A DNA stretch of 64,000 nt from Henriciella mobilis (GTDB lineage Bacteria > Pseudomonadota > Alphaproteobacteria > Caulobacterales > Hyphomonadaceae): contig NZ_QWFZ01000032.1 of the NCBI RefSeq assembly GCF_003576315.1, forward strand, positions 1-64,000. The letters run 5' to 3'. Shown here piece after piece: positions 37,154 to 46,213 of this stretch. The notes beneath the pieces were generated by a model. That model was not told where the DNA came from and made no database searches. It worked only from the letters and a program-made list of their open reading frames with translations. The first letter of the stretch is position 1. Every line of letters starts with the position of its first letter. The translations under genes and the position numbers were made by a program.

Positions 37154-37942
37154 GTGAGCACACCCGATTGTGATCTTCGCGGAAAAACCGCACTGATTGT
37201 CGGCATTGCGAATAGTGATAGTCTGGCCTGGGCGGCGGCCACGTCCCTTCGCGGTGCAGGCGCGCGCCTGGCGATCACCTATTTGAACGAGAAGGCTCGC
37301 CCGCATGTTGAACCTTTAGCGAGAAAGGCAGATGCAGATCTCATTCTCGAATGCGATGTCACCAAACCTGGATCGCTGGACGCTGTCTTCGACGCGGTCG
37401 CAGCAAAATGGGATCGGCTTGATCTTGTCTTTCACGGGATTGCAAGTGCGCCAAAATCTGATCTTCAGGGGCGTTTGACAGACTGTTCGGCCGACGGTTT
37501 CGCAGCCGCCATGACGGTGTCTTGCTATTCGCTCCTTCATATGGCGCGGCGGGCTGAACCATTAATGCGACGCGGCGGCTCTCTGATCACGCTCAGTTTC
37601 TATGGCTCAGAAAAAGTCGTTGATCACTATAATGTCATGGGCCCGGTCAAAGCTGCGCTTGAAAGCGCTGTACGCTACCTTGCCCATGAGCTCGGACCCG
37701 CCGGCATCCGCGTCAATGCCATTTCCGCCGGACCCGTTGCGACAAGAGCCGCGTCTGGCCTCACCCATTTCGAAGAATTGCTAAACGAGGCCGCAGCCAA
37801 ATCACCGCTGCGACGAACAATCGATGCCAGCGAAGTCGGAAAAGCGGCTTTGTTTTTGGCCAGCGATCTGTCCAGCGGCGTGACCGGTGAAATCGTTCAT
37901 GTCGATGCCGGGTTCCATATCGATGGCATGATTTTTCATTGA
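37154..37942 (+). CDS. fabI: Enoyl-ACP reductase, FabI type
   Basis: Reduces enoyl-ACP in fatty acid synthesis. The 262 residues contain the atypical Rossmann motif GIANSDSLAWA (~16-26), FHGIASAPK and the catalytic stretch HYNVMGPVKAALE (Tyr and Lys). The second Tyr position reads LSFYGSEK. It starts at GTG with AAGGAG 7 bp upstream; a longer frame overlaps the terminator stem-loop. Located in an accessory cluster, so it may be a second copy rather than the housekeeping one. Confidence 0.9.
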   Translation: MSTPDCDLRGKTALIVGIANSDSLAWAAATSLRGAGARLAITYLNEKARPHVEPLARKADADLILECDVTKPGSLDAVFDAVAAKWDRLDLVFHGIASAPKSDLQGRLTDCSADGFAAAMTVSCYSLLHMARRAEPLMRRGGSLITLSFYGSEKVVDHYNVMGPVKAALESAVRYLAHELGPAGIRVNAISAGPVATRAASGLTHFEELLNEAAAKSPLRRTIDASEVGKAALFLASDLSSGVTGEIVHVDAGFHIDGMIFH

Positions 37943-37953
37943 GAAGAGAAACG

Positions 37954-38163
37954 ATGATGACCGTAGAAGACCCTGTTTGCCGCAACACGATCCCCCTCGA
38001 AAACGCTCACGCGTCAGAGGAATATGGTGGATGGGCCTATTTCTTTTGCTCTAACCGTTGCCACACAGCTTTCAAACTAAATCCCGAACGCTATGCAGAC
38101 GCGCGCATTCCCGCCGCCTTCAGCGCGCCGAGCGACGCCTCTCACCCATCCCGCAAAGCATGA
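37954..38163 (+). CDS. YHS-domain small protein
   Basis: 69 residues. VEDPVCRNTI with a following GGWAYFFCSNRCHTAFKLNPERY is the YHS domain (metal-binding Cys pairs), here with DPVC and FFCSNRC. YHS domains are often found in or next to copper ATPases, and the CPH-type ATPase follows after 24 bp. It probably binds Cu+ or passes it to the pump. Starts after AGAAGAGAAACG; a second ATG directly follows. Confidence 0.82.
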   Translation: MMTVEDPVCRNTIPLENAHASEEYGGWAYFFCSNRCHTAFKLNPERYADARIPAAFSAPSDASHPSRKA

Positions 38164-38187
38164 CTTAGCAGACAAAGACCCTCCACC

Positions 38188-40236
38188 ATGGATCACTCCA
38201 CCCACGCCCCCCCCTCTCGCCACGCGCCTCATGCCGGTCACGGACAGAAAAAAACGGACCCGCATGGCGGCCACGACCATGAAGGCATGATTGCCGATTA
38301 TCGCCGGCGGTTTTGGGTTGTGCTGGTGGCCACGATCCCCATCCTCGCTTTGGCGCCGATGATCCAAGGCTGGCTTGGCCTCGAAGATGCCTTGCGGTTT
38401 CCGGGTGACCGTTATGTGCTGGCAGGGCTTTCAAGTCTTGTTTTCTTCTATGGCGGTTGGCCGTTCCTGAAAGGGTTTTTGCAAGAGATCACCGCCCGCG
38501 ACATCGGTATGATGACGCTGATTTCGGTCGCGATTACGGCTGCTTACGCCTATTCCATCGGCATGGTCGCAATCGGCAGTGATGAGACCTTTTTTTGGGA
38601 GCTCGCAACCCTGATTGCGGTGATGTTGCTCGGGCACTGGATCGAGATGAAATCGGTGCTTGGCGCTGGGCGCGCCTTGGAAAAACTTGCAAGCCTGATG
38701 CCGGATGAAGCCCACCTGGTGGCGGATGACGGCAGCGTAATCGATGTGTCCGTTTCGACGCTGAAAGGCGGCGAACATCTTCTGATCAAGCCAGGCGAGA
38801 AAGTCCCAGCTGACGGGATCATTGTCAGGGGCGAGTCGTCTCTCAATGAATCCATGCTCACCGGCGAGTCCAAGCCGATTTTCAAGACCGTGGAGACCGA
38901 AGTGATCGGCGGATCAATCAATGGCGAAGGTTCGCTAACAATCCGGGTCGACAAGACCGGTGATGAGACTTTCCTGTCGAGCGTCATCAAGCTGGTTAAG
39001 GAAGCCCAAGCCAGCAAATCCAAAACCCAGGATCTCGCCAACACGGCGGCCAAGTGGCTGACTTTTATCGCACTTGGCGGAGGCCTATCGACCGTCTTGT
39101 TCTGGACCCTGTTCACCGATCAGGGATTTGGGTTTGCTATGGCGCGCGCCGTTACCGTGATGGTCATCGCCTGCCCGCACGCGCTTGGTTTGGCTGTGCC
39201 GCTTGTGGTTGCGCGCTCGACCGCGATCGCGGCCACCAATGGATTGCTCATTCGGGATCGGACGGCATTCGAAGAAGCGCGCAACATCAATGCCATCATT
39301 TTCGACAAAACCGGCACGCTGACCAAGGGCGAGTTTGGGATCACCGATACGCTTGTTTTTGATACGACATTCACTGAGAGCGATATCGTCGCCTACGCGG
39401 CGTCTATTGAAGCTCATTCTGAACACCCAATCGCCCAGGGGATCGTTCGCGATGCGCCGCAGGCATGGGGTGTCGACAAGTTTAAGGCGATCCCTGGCAA
39501 AGGTGCAGAAGGCCTCGTTAAGGACCGCGACGTGAAAGTCGTCAGCCCCGGCTATTTGCGCGACCAGGGTCTTGAAATGGATGATCCCCGGTTCGAAACC
39601 CTGAGCGCGCAGGGCAAGACAGTCGTCTTCGTGCTCATTGATGACAAGCTCGCTGGCGCAATCGCGCTGGCCGATATCATTCGTGAGGAATCCGCTAAAG
39701 CCATCCTCATGCTTCAGGCCATGGGCATTCAGTGCATCATGCTCACTGGCGACAATCAACAGGTGGCGGAATGGGTCGGCCAGGAAATCGGCCTCGACGA
39801 AGTGATTGCCGAAGTATTGCCGGAAGAAAAAGCCGCTAAAGTCCGAGAGGTTCAGTCCCGCGGTCTGATCGTGGCGATGACCGGTGACGGTGTGAACGAT
39901 GCGCCGGCGCTGGCTCAAGCGAATGTCGGGATCGCAATCGGTGCTGGCACGGATGTCGCGATCGAAACCGCCGACATTATTCTTGTCCGGTCCAGCCCGT
40001 CAGATGTCGTAGCGATCATTGAACTCGCTCGCGCGACCTATAATAAAATGATGCAAAACCTCGCTTGGGCGACCGGCTACAACACGTTCGCCATTCCAGC
40101 GGCAGCGGGCGTGTTTTTCCCCTGGGGCGTAATCCTCACACCCGCGCTTGGGGCGGTGTTCATGTCGGCGAGCACCGTGATCTGCGCCATCAACGCCCAA
40201 CTCCTCAAACTGTCTCGATCCCGGGTGTCGACATGA
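38188..40236 (+). CDS. copB: CPH-type copper-translocating P1B ATPase
   Basis: Exports copper (Cu+/Cu2+ or Ag+) from the cytoplasm. 682 residues with a His-rich N-terminus ([20 protein letters not shown]), TGES, the transfer motif CPH at residues 329-331, [10 protein letters not shown] from D373 and [17 protein letters not shown] marks the CopB/P1B-3 subgroup, different from the CPC pump at 1.4 kb. It lacks the CPMHP-type domain; the separate YHS protein upstream may replace it. The next small gene overlaps its stop (ATGA). Confidence 0.93.
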   Translation: MDHSTHAPPSRHAPHAGHGQKKTDPHGGHDHEGMIADYRRRFWVVLVATIPILALAPMIQGWLGLEDALRFPGDRYVLAGLSSLVFFYGGWPFLKGFLQEITARDIGMMTLISVAITAAYAYSIGMVAIGSDETFFWELATLIAVMLLGHWIEMKSVLGAGRALEKLASLMPDEAHLVADDGSVIDVSVSTLKGGEHLLIKPGEKVPADGIIVRGESSLNESMLTGESKPIFKTVETEVIGGSINGEGSLTIRVDKTGDETFLSSVIKLVKEAQASKSKTQDLANTAAKWLTFIALGGGLSTVLFWTLFTDQGFGFAMARAVTVMVIACPHALGLAVPLVVARSTAIAATNGLLIRDRTAFEEARNINAIIFDKTGTLTKGEFGITDTLVFDTTFTESDIVAYAASIEAHSEHPIAQGIVRDAPQAWGVDKFKAIPGKGAEGLVKDRDVKVVSPGYLRDQGLEMDDPRFETLSAQGKTVVFVLIDDKLAGAIALADIIREESAKAILMLQAMGIQCIMLTGDNQQVAEWVGQEIGLDEVIAEVLPEEKAAKVREVQSRGLIVAMTGDGVNDAPALAQANVGIAIGAGTDVAIETADIILVRSSPSDVVAIIELARATYNKMMQNLAWATGYNTFAIPAAAGVFFPWGVILTPALGAVFMSASTVICAINAQLLKLSRSRVST

Positions 40237-40481
40237 CAGTGCGAGGTTTTGTTCCGGGTTTCGGATTTTTGACGCTCTGCCTCAGAGCGCTCAGCATCGG
40301 AGCCCTCCTGCTCCTGGTCCTGGTCCTGGTCCTGGTCCTGGATCATGCCGGGCATTTGAGCTGGCAAGACTGGCTGCTGATCGTTTTCATTTTTGCGGCG
40401 CAACTAACCGGTTTGAGGCCTTCAGGCCGGAGCCGCGTAACAAACCCATCATCGTCAACCCGCGGATCCCGTCCGTTCTGA
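40233..40481 (+). CDS. Small membrane protein with a repeat-encoded span
   Basis: An 82-residue ORF whose ATG overlaps the ATPase stop. One membrane span (~17-36) ends in LLLVLVLVLVLD, encoded by CCTGGT hexamers at 40313-40341; a second span follows (LLIVFIFAAQL). The C-terminus is basic. No family recognised. The coupling supports it as a gene; the repeat could vary in length. Confidence 0.5.
   Translation: MTVRGFVPGFGFLTLCLRALSIGALLLLVLVLVLVLDHAGHLSWQDWLLIVFIFAAQLTGLRPSGRSRVTNPSSSTRGSRPF
40313..40342 (+). repeat. Hexanucleotide tandem repeat CCTGGT x4 plus one variant unit
   Basis: Four exact CCTGGT units followed by CCTGGA, preceded by the related CTCCTG. In the coding frame each unit adds Leu-Val to a membrane span, so copy-number changes would keep the frame. 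Confidence 0.85.
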
Positions 40482-40503
40482 TCCCGCCATAGGAGCAATC
40501 GCC

Positions 40504-40782
40504 GTGCACAACCATTCTGATCATGACGACCATCAGCCAAAAGGCAGCCGGTTTTGGCTGCCGCTTTTGGTCTTCGCCGGAGCGATCGGGTTTCTTTTAT
40601 TCTATGAACACCGCGCTCACATTCCCGCTGATGCGGTCTTCCTTGTTGGCTTCCTGCTTCTTTGCGGCGTGATGCACCTCTTCATGCATAGCGCGATGGG
40701 CGGCCATGGAGGCCACGGAAGCCATGGAGATCGGCGCCCTTCCCAACTCGATGAGGAAGATGACTGGAGGACAAGGCGATGA
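40504..40782 (+). CDS. DUF2933-like small membrane protein
   Basis: 92 residues: a His/Asp-rich start (MHNHSDHDDHQ), two spans (~19-35 and 43-62) and a His/Gly-rich cytoplasmic or periplasmic tail (MGGHGGHGSHGDR). It fits the DUF2933 family found with copper and heavy-metal genes. GTG start with AGGAGCAATCGCC before it. It overlaps the next ATG. The His clusters suggest metal binding. Confidence 0.75.
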   Translation: MHNHSDHDDHQPKGSRFWLPLLVFAGAIGFLLFYEHRAHIPADAVFLVGFLLLCGVMHLFMHSAMGGHGGHGSHGDRRPSQLDEEDDWRTRR

Positions 40783-41444
40783 ATGAGAACATGGCCCATT
40801 CTGAATATGGCCTCTGGTTTCTGGTGATCCTGAACTCTGCCATCTTTATCATTTTCGCGTTCAGTTTCGCCAAACCATCCAAGTCAAAAGACTGGACGTC
40901 ATTTGGAGCGTTCAGCGCTTTTGTGATCGCTCTTTTTACCGAGATGTATGGATTCCCGCTTTCGATTTACTTCCTCTCTCCGTGGCTTGAATCGCAGTTT
41001 CCTGATGTCAATTGGTTCGCCCATGACTCAGGGCATTTCTGGGAGATGATTTTCGGCTGGCAAGGCAATCCGCATTTTGGCCCATTCCACTTCGCAAGCC
41101 TCGGCTTCATTTTGCTGGGCTTCAGCGTTCTGTCATGGGGGTGGCCGATCCTGCACGGGGCGCTGCGCAGCGGCAAGCTCGCCAAAACCGGCATTTATGC
41201 CCGCATGCGCCACCCGCAATATGCCGGCTTCGTGCTGATCATGTTTGGTTTCCTGCTGCAATGGCCGACCATCCTAACCCTGATCATGTTCCCGGTTCTT
41301 GTCTTCATGTATGTCCGTCTCGCTCTGAAAGAGGAGAAGGACGCCGAAGCCGCATTCGGCGGCGAGTATCGCGCCTACGCCGCGGTCACTCCGCGCTTCT
41401 GGCCGCGTTGGGGAACGCTAGCCGTGGTAGAGAACGAAAGCTGA
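40779..41444 (+). CDS. Isoprenylcysteine carboxyl methyltransferase-like membrane enzyme
   Basis: 221 residues with five spans. The C-terminal ICMT/PEMT block is clear: GIYARMRHPQYAGFVLIMFG, then EEKDAEAAFGGEYRAYAAVTPRF. Homologues methylate prenyl-cysteine or lipids, but bacterial ones beside copper genes have no known substrate. The N-terminal part (SAFVIALFTEMYGFPLSIYFL) is the same as in other bacterial metal-island copies. It overlaps DUF2933 and abuts the RND gene (TGATG). Confidence 0.85.
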   Translation: MNENMAHSEYGLWFLVILNSAIFIIFAFSFAKPSKSKDWTSFGAFSAFVIALFTEMYGFPLSIYFLSPWLESQFPDVNWFAHDSGHFWEMIFGWQGNPHFGPFHFASLGFILLGFSVLSWGWPILHGALRSGKLAKTGIYARMRHPQYAGFVLIMFGFLLQWPTILTLIMFPVLVFMYVRLALKEEKDAEAAFGGEYRAYAAVTPRFWPRWGTLAVVENES

Positions 41445-43852
41445 TGCTCTGGCTGTCCAAAGCAGCAGCGAAAAGGCGCAAAGGATTCTTTGTGTTCAGT
41501 TTGGCCTTTGCGTTTATACTAACAACCTTGGCGCTTGCACCGAGCGTCATGCCCGGCGCTCTGCCATTTTTGAAACCACTGACCATCGACACCGATCCGG
41601 AAAACATGCTGCCTGCGGATGCGACGGTGCGCGTACGCAATGGTGAGCTTAAAACAGTCTTTGATATTTATGATTTTGTCGTGGTTGGCGTTCTCAACGA
41701 AACGCACCCTCAAGGCGTTTTTAACGCCAAGGATCTCGCCAACGTAAAAACTCTGACAGACTATGCCAAAACGCTAAGCTACGAACAAAGGGCTGGGACG
41801 TTTGCGAACGTCATAGCCTCAGACATTATTGCGCCCTCGACCGTCGATAATATTGAAACGGAAAGTTTGGGAGCTGTTTCGTTCACCTGGCTGATGAAAA
41901 CCGCCCCCTCAACCGATCAAGAGGCCGCGCTCATCCGTGATCGAATGCTCAAAATCCCTATGTACAAGGGTACGATGATCTCGGACGATGGAGCGGCGTT
42001 GGCGCTCTACTATCCGTTAAGCGAAAAAAGTATATCCCACGCCGTGGCGCAGGATCTACAAGAACTGATAGATACGTTCGAAAACACCGGCGCAGTTTAT
42101 CATATTACTGGGTTGCCCGTTGCCGAAGACCGGTTTGGCTCTGAAATGTTCTTCCAGATGGCCGTATCTGCACCGCTGGCCATGCTTTTTGTTTTCGGAC
42201 TTTTGTGGCTCTTCTTTGGTCACGTACGGATCATTCTGATCTCACTCCTTGCGGCGATGGCTTCTGTGATCTGCACAATGGCTTTGCTCGTTCTGTCAGG
42301 ACAAACCATTCACATCATGAGCTCGATGATCCCGATATTTATCATCCCAATTGCGGTGCTCGATGACATTCATATCCTGTCTGATTTCTATGATAAATAT
42401 ACGCCCGAACGCGATCGACTGGAGATTGTAAATGAAGTTATGGCGGACCTTTGGCGCCCGATGTGGTATACGACGCTGACAACGGCGGTGGGGTTCGCCT
42501 CGCTCATGTTGACACCGATCCCGCCCGTTCAGGTCTTTGGATTGTTTGTGGCAATCGGTGTGTTTGTTGCCTGGTTTTTCACAGTCACACTTTTACCGGC
42601 CTATTTTATGAGCCTGCCAGACAAGGCGTTGGCAGATTTCGGCGCGCTCCAGACATCTGAGCGCGCAATTCGTGATCAAAGCTGGCTTGGACGGTTTTTA
42701 CGAACAGCAGGCCCTTTTGCCGGTCACCGCGCCAAGTCCATTATTGTATTAAGCCTCGCGCTGGTCGTGTGGGCTGGCATTGGGATTGTGAATATCAGTG
42801 TCAATGACAACCCGATCAAATGGTTTGAGACGTCAGACCAGATCCGCGTGGCTGATCGCATCATTAATGAAGAGTTCGCTGGTAGTTATATGGCCTACTT
42901 GCATCTCAGTTCTGATAGTGCCGTCAACGATGAGCCTTTCAAGGCTCCAGAGACGCTTCGCTATATTGCCAAAATGAGCGCTGATCTTGAGGCTGAGAGT
43001 AACGTCATCGGCAAGGTTTCTGGATTGTATGATATTGTATCGACGGTCTATCGTGAACTATACAATGATCCTGCAGCTTACCGTATTCCCGATACCAGGC
43101 CTGCGATCGCGCAAACCCTGCTCATGTACGAGAACTCACATCGCCCAGATGATATTTGGACTTTCGTCACGCCAGACTTCCAAGATGCCGTTTTGTGGTT
43201 TCAGCTCAAAAGCGGCGACAATACAGACATGGCGCAAGTGGAGAAACTTGTCGGTGACTACCTGAACCGCAACCCTCCACCGCGCACCTTAGCGTCCGAA
43301 TGGTTTGGACTGACTTATATCAATCTCGTCTGGCAAGATGAGATGGTGACCGGCATGCTCAAAGCGTTTCTGGGGAGCTTCATAGTTGTCTTGATACTCA
43401 CTTCGCTTCTGTTCCGATCTTTGAGCTGGGGAATTATGGCAATGATTCCGCTCGCCCTTACCGTCGCAACGATCTACGGCGCGGTTGGATGGGCCGGTAT
43501 GGACTATGATATGCCAACCGCCGTACTTTCTTCGTTGTCACTCGGGTTAGCCGTAGACTATGCAATTCACTTCCTCGCTAGGACACGAGAAATTTTCCGA
43601 AGACAGCAAGCATGGGAACCAACGCTTCGAGAGATGTTCGAGGAGCCGAGCCGGGCGATTTCTCGAAATGTCATCGTCGTCGGAGTTGGTTTCCTCCCAT
43701 TGTTGGCTGCAAATCTTGTTCCCTATCAAACAGTTGGCATCTTGATTTCAAGCATCCTGATCCTCGCAGGCGCGGCGAGCCTGATCCTCTTGCCAGCTCT
43801 GATTTCTGTTTTCCAAAAACCACTCTTTCACCGCGAAAGGATAACAGAATGA
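41444..43852 (+). CDS. RND/MMPL-superfamily exporter
   Basis: An 802-residue inner-membrane protein. Span 1 lies at ~15-33, a periplasmic domain at ~40-230, a block of five or six spans (LAMLFVFGLLWLFFGHVRIIL to PVQVFGLFVAIGVFV), a second span near 440, a second periplasmic domain, and a second span block (FLGSFIVVLILTSLLF to the end). IPIAVLDDIHIL and LSLGLAVDYAIHFL hold the acidic residues of proton relay. MMPL-type RND pumps paired with a lipoprotein-sorting protein and a barrel, as here, are thought to move lipids or hydrophobic compounds. Starts at the ATG overlapping the ICMT stop. Confidence 0.88.
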   Translation: MLWLSKAAAKRRKGFFVFSLAFAFILTTLALAPSVMPGALPFLKPLTIDTDPENMLPADATVRVRNGELKTVFDIYDFVVVGVLNETHPQGVFNAKDLANVKTLTDYAKTLSYEQRAGTFANVIASDIIAPSTVDNIETESLGAVSFTWLMKTAPSTDQEAALIRDRMLKIPMYKGTMISDDGAALALYYPLSEKSISHAVAQDLQELIDTFENTGAVYHITGLPVAEDRFGSEMFFQMAVSAPLAMLFVFGLLWLFFGHVRIILISLLAAMASVICTMALLVLSGQTIHIMSSMIPIFIIPIAVLDDIHILSDFYDKYTPERDRLEIVNEVMADLWRPMWYTTLTTAVGFASLMLTPIPPVQVFGLFVAIGVFVAWFFTVTLLPAYFMSLPDKALADFGALQTSERAIRDQSWLGRFLRTAGPFAGHRAKSIIVLSLALVVWAGIGIVNISVNDNPIKWFETSDQIRVADRIINEEFAGSYMAYLHLSSDSAVNDEPFKAPETLRYIAKMSADLEAESNVIGKVSGLYDIVSTVYRELYNDPAAYRIPDTRPAIAQTLLMYENSHRPDDIWTFVTPDFQDAVLWFQLKSGDNTDMAQVEKLVGDYLNRNPPPRTLASEWFGLTYINLVWQDEMVTGMLKAFLGSFIVVLILTSLLFRSLSWGIMAMIPLALTVATIYGAVGWAGMDYDMPTAVLSSLSLGLAVDYAIHFLARTREIFRRQQAWEPTLREMFEEPSRAISRNVIVVGVGFLPLLAANLVPYQTVGILISSILILAGAASLILLPALISVFQKPLFHRERITE

Positions 43853-44655
43853 ATAAAGCCGCTCTGGTCTTCTTGATTATTGTAAGCGCTTTCGGACCAC
43901 CAGCCCATGCGCAGAATACCGATGCGAATGACATCGCACGACAAGCGGAAAAGACTGCATTTTATCAGGGCGAAGATGGCCGTGCGCGTGTCTCTATGCA
44001 AATCATCGACAAACAGGGACGTACGAGATCGAGGGATATCACGATCCTACGCAAAGACGAAATCAACGATAATTCTGAATCAGGCGATCAGCGATTCTTT
44101 GTCTACTTTCGTGCGCCTAGCGACGTTCGCGATACTGTATTTTTGGTTTGGAAACATCCACAAGCAGATGATGATCGCTGGCTATATTTACCAGCGCTGG
44201 ATCTGGTGCGCCGAATTGCGGCTGGAGACGAGAGATCAAGCTTTGTTGGATCTGACTTTTTCTATGAAGACGTATCTGGGCGAAGCGCTGAGGAAGATAC
44301 ACACGTTGTCCAAGATACAACTGAAACCTATTATATCTTAAAGAGCACACCAAAAGATCCAAATCGCGTGGAATTTGCCTATTATATTTCCTACATCCAC
44401 AAAGAAAGCTACTTACCCGTCCAAGTCGAATATTATCAGTCTGACCATTCGAAATACCGCGAGTACACGGCAGAGGCGGTTGAAACCATTCAAGGGTTTC
44501 CAACTGTAACACGTGCAACGATGAAAGACCTCGCGGATGGAGGGCGGACAACACTTACCTATAGTGACATTCATTACGACATTGATCTTAGCGACGACAT
44601 CTTCACGGAACGATATTTAAGAAATCCACCGCGGCAGTTCTTCGGCGAGAATTAA
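43849..44655 (+). CDS. Outer-membrane lipoprotein-sorting-like periplasmic protein
   Basis: 268 residues with a Sec signal peptide ending PPAHA-Q (~21). It matches the LolA/LppX-like 'outer membrane lipoprotein-sorting protein' group: RSRDITILRKDEIND, FFVYFRAPSDVRDTVFLVW, DDRWLYLPALDLVRRIAAGDERSSFVGSDF. Such proteins carry hydrophobic ligands through the periplasm and are typical partners of MMPL-type RND pumps. It overlaps the RND gene by ATGA. The codon use is more A/T-rich than in the copper ATPase genes. Confidence 0.85.
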   Translation: MNKAALVFLIIVSAFGPPAHAQNTDANDIARQAEKTAFYQGEDGRARVSMQIIDKQGRTRSRDITILRKDEINDNSESGDQRFFVYFRAPSDVRDTVFLVWKHPQADDDRWLYLPALDLVRRIAAGDERSSFVGSDFFYEDVSGRSAEEDTHVVQDTTETYYILKSTPKDPNRVEFAYYISYIHKESYLPVQVEYYQSDHSKYREYTAEAVETIQGFPTVTRATMKDLADGGRTTLTYSDIHYDIDLSDDIFTERYLRNPPRQFFGEN

Positions 44656-44658
44656 GAA

Positions 44659-46083
44659 ATGTCACTCCGTACGATCTTTCTAATAGGCTTCCTCTTAGCC
44701 TTGACTTCGCGAGCCGGTGCGGTGCCGCCGCTACCAGAGGGGTTGAAGCCTCCAATCGAAACTGAGAGAGACGCTGCCCGAACTCAATCAGAGCCGGACT
44801 TGCCTGAAGGATTGATCAATCTCGACCTTAAAGAACCGCCGAAGGCTGACTCTGCTACCGAGGTAGCCGCGACAAAACCAGATTGGCGTCCAAGCGCGTT
44901 TATTGACACGCGCCTTGGTACCAGGTTGCGCGACCCGATCGATCAAGAACAGCTTTCGCTCGCAGAAACGCGGCTACAACTGAAGGCGGTCCGACGCTGG
45001 AGTAATATTACCGCAACAGTTGCGGTCGATATTCTCGCCGATGCAATCAGTGATTCGAATACGCCTGATTTGAATACGGGTGAAGGATTTGTCGATTTAC
45101 GCGAGGCGAACGTGCTTTGGCGTCCATTATCTTGGATCGATATCAAAGCGGGCCGGCAGATATTAACTTGGGGTACTGGGGAATATTTATTCCTCAACGA
45201 TCTCTTCCCGAAAGATTATAACTCATTTTTCATCGGGCGCCCCGACGCCTATTTGAAGGCACCTTCGGATGCGGTGAAGGTTTCTCTGTTCGGTGATATC
45301 GCTAATCTCGATATTGTCTATTCGCCGCAATTCGATTCCGATCGATTTGCGGATGGAGCAAGACTAAGCGTTTTTAACCCATTTCAAACTCAAGTCACTG
45401 GGAATAGATCCATAATAGAAAGCACACGACCTGCTGATGTATTTCAGGACGACGAATTGGCTGCGCGCATCTACCAAACAATTGGTGCCTATGAAGGCGC
45501 GTTGTATTTTTATAGCGGCTTTTGGAAAAGCCCGCTTGGATTTTCGTCAAATGAATCTGCGCTGCGACACAACACGCTGACATCATATGGAGGCAGCATA
45601 CGCGGCCCAGCGAAGGGTGGTATCGCCAATTTAGAAGTCGCCTACTATAACAGCACAGAAGACCCAAGCGGTGACGAACCGTCAGTTCCAAATTCCCAGG
45701 TTCGGTTCCTTTTGGGGTATGAACGTGAATTGGCGAAGGACTTTACCGGTGCAGTTCAAGTCTACTTGGAACAGACAATTGATTACGGTGCTCTCACGCA
45801 ATCGATACCTGTCGCGGCTCTGCGCCCAGATAAAACAAGACAGGTTGTGACGCTCCGCGCTCGAAAGGTCTGGCCTGAGAATCAAGTGACCGCTACAATC
45901 TTCGCAGCGTTCTCATCAACAGATCAAGATGGGTATATTCGCGCGAACCTCAACTGGAGTATCACCGATAACCTAACCCTGGAGGCCGGTTCCAACATCC
46001 TCTATGGCGCGCAGCAAACAACCCAGTTTGCTCAGCTCCAAAGCAATTCAAACATTTTTGTTGCCGCTCGCTATGGCTTCTAA
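44659..46083 (+). CDS. Outer-membrane beta-barrel protein (DUF1302-like)
   Basis: 474 residues. A signal peptide ends around SRAGA-V (~21), then a Pro/Glu-rich linker to ~75 with PPLPEGLKPP and LPEGLINLDL, then a barrel with DIKAGRQILTWGTGEYLFLNDLFP, a segment typical of DUF1302-like porins, and a terminal Phe (AARYGF). It is 3 bp after the sorting-protein gene and likely provides the outer-membrane end of the RND system. Confidence 0.75.
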   Translation: MSLRTIFLIGFLLALTSRAGAVPPLPEGLKPPIETERDAARTQSEPDLPEGLINLDLKEPPKADSATEVAATKPDWRPSAFIDTRLGTRLRDPIDQEQLSLAETRLQLKAVRRWSNITATVAVDILADAISDSNTPDLNTGEGFVDLREANVLWRPLSWIDIKAGRQILTWGTGEYLFLNDLFPKDYNSFFIGRPDAYLKAPSDAVKVSLFGDIANLDIVYSPQFDSDRFADGARLSVFNPFQTQVTGNRSIIESTRPADVFQDDELAARIYQTIGAYEGALYFYSGFWKSPLGFSSNESALRHNTLTSYGGSIRGPAKGGIANLEVAYYNSTEDPSGDEPSVPNSQVRFLLGYERELAKDFTGAVQVYLEQTIDYGALTQSIPVAALRPDKTRQVVTLRARKVWPENQVTATIFAAFSSTDQDGYIRANLNWSITDNLTLEAGSNILYGAQQTTQFAQLQSNSNIFVAARYGF

Positions 46084-46213
46084 AGCGCCGCACATTCATG
46101 ACGATAGCCAAGAGGCTCAGAGAGCGAGGTCTAATAGATCATTTGGACTCGTCCTCGCGGGCGGCGGTGCGCGCGGGATGGCGCATGTTGGAGCCCGTGA
46201 TCCAGCCCCGTGA
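46073..46213 (+). pseudogene. 5' fragment of a patatin-like phospholipase
   Basis: ATG at 46073 opens MASKAPHIHDDSQEAQR and then FGLVLAGGGARGMAHVG, the patatin oxyanion-loop signature. After GMAHVGA the reading frame leaves the family and stops at 46213 (ARDPAP). The rest, including GxSxG, is gone. It overlaps the barrel gene's end, so it probably was the next gene of the RND operon before a deletion or rearrangement. Confidence 0.7.

Noticed and set aside
41135-41443. 103-residue N-terminal extension of the RND protein
   Set aside because: It overlaps the ICMT-like gene in another frame and lacks a ribosome site; the ATG at 41444 gives a normal first span.
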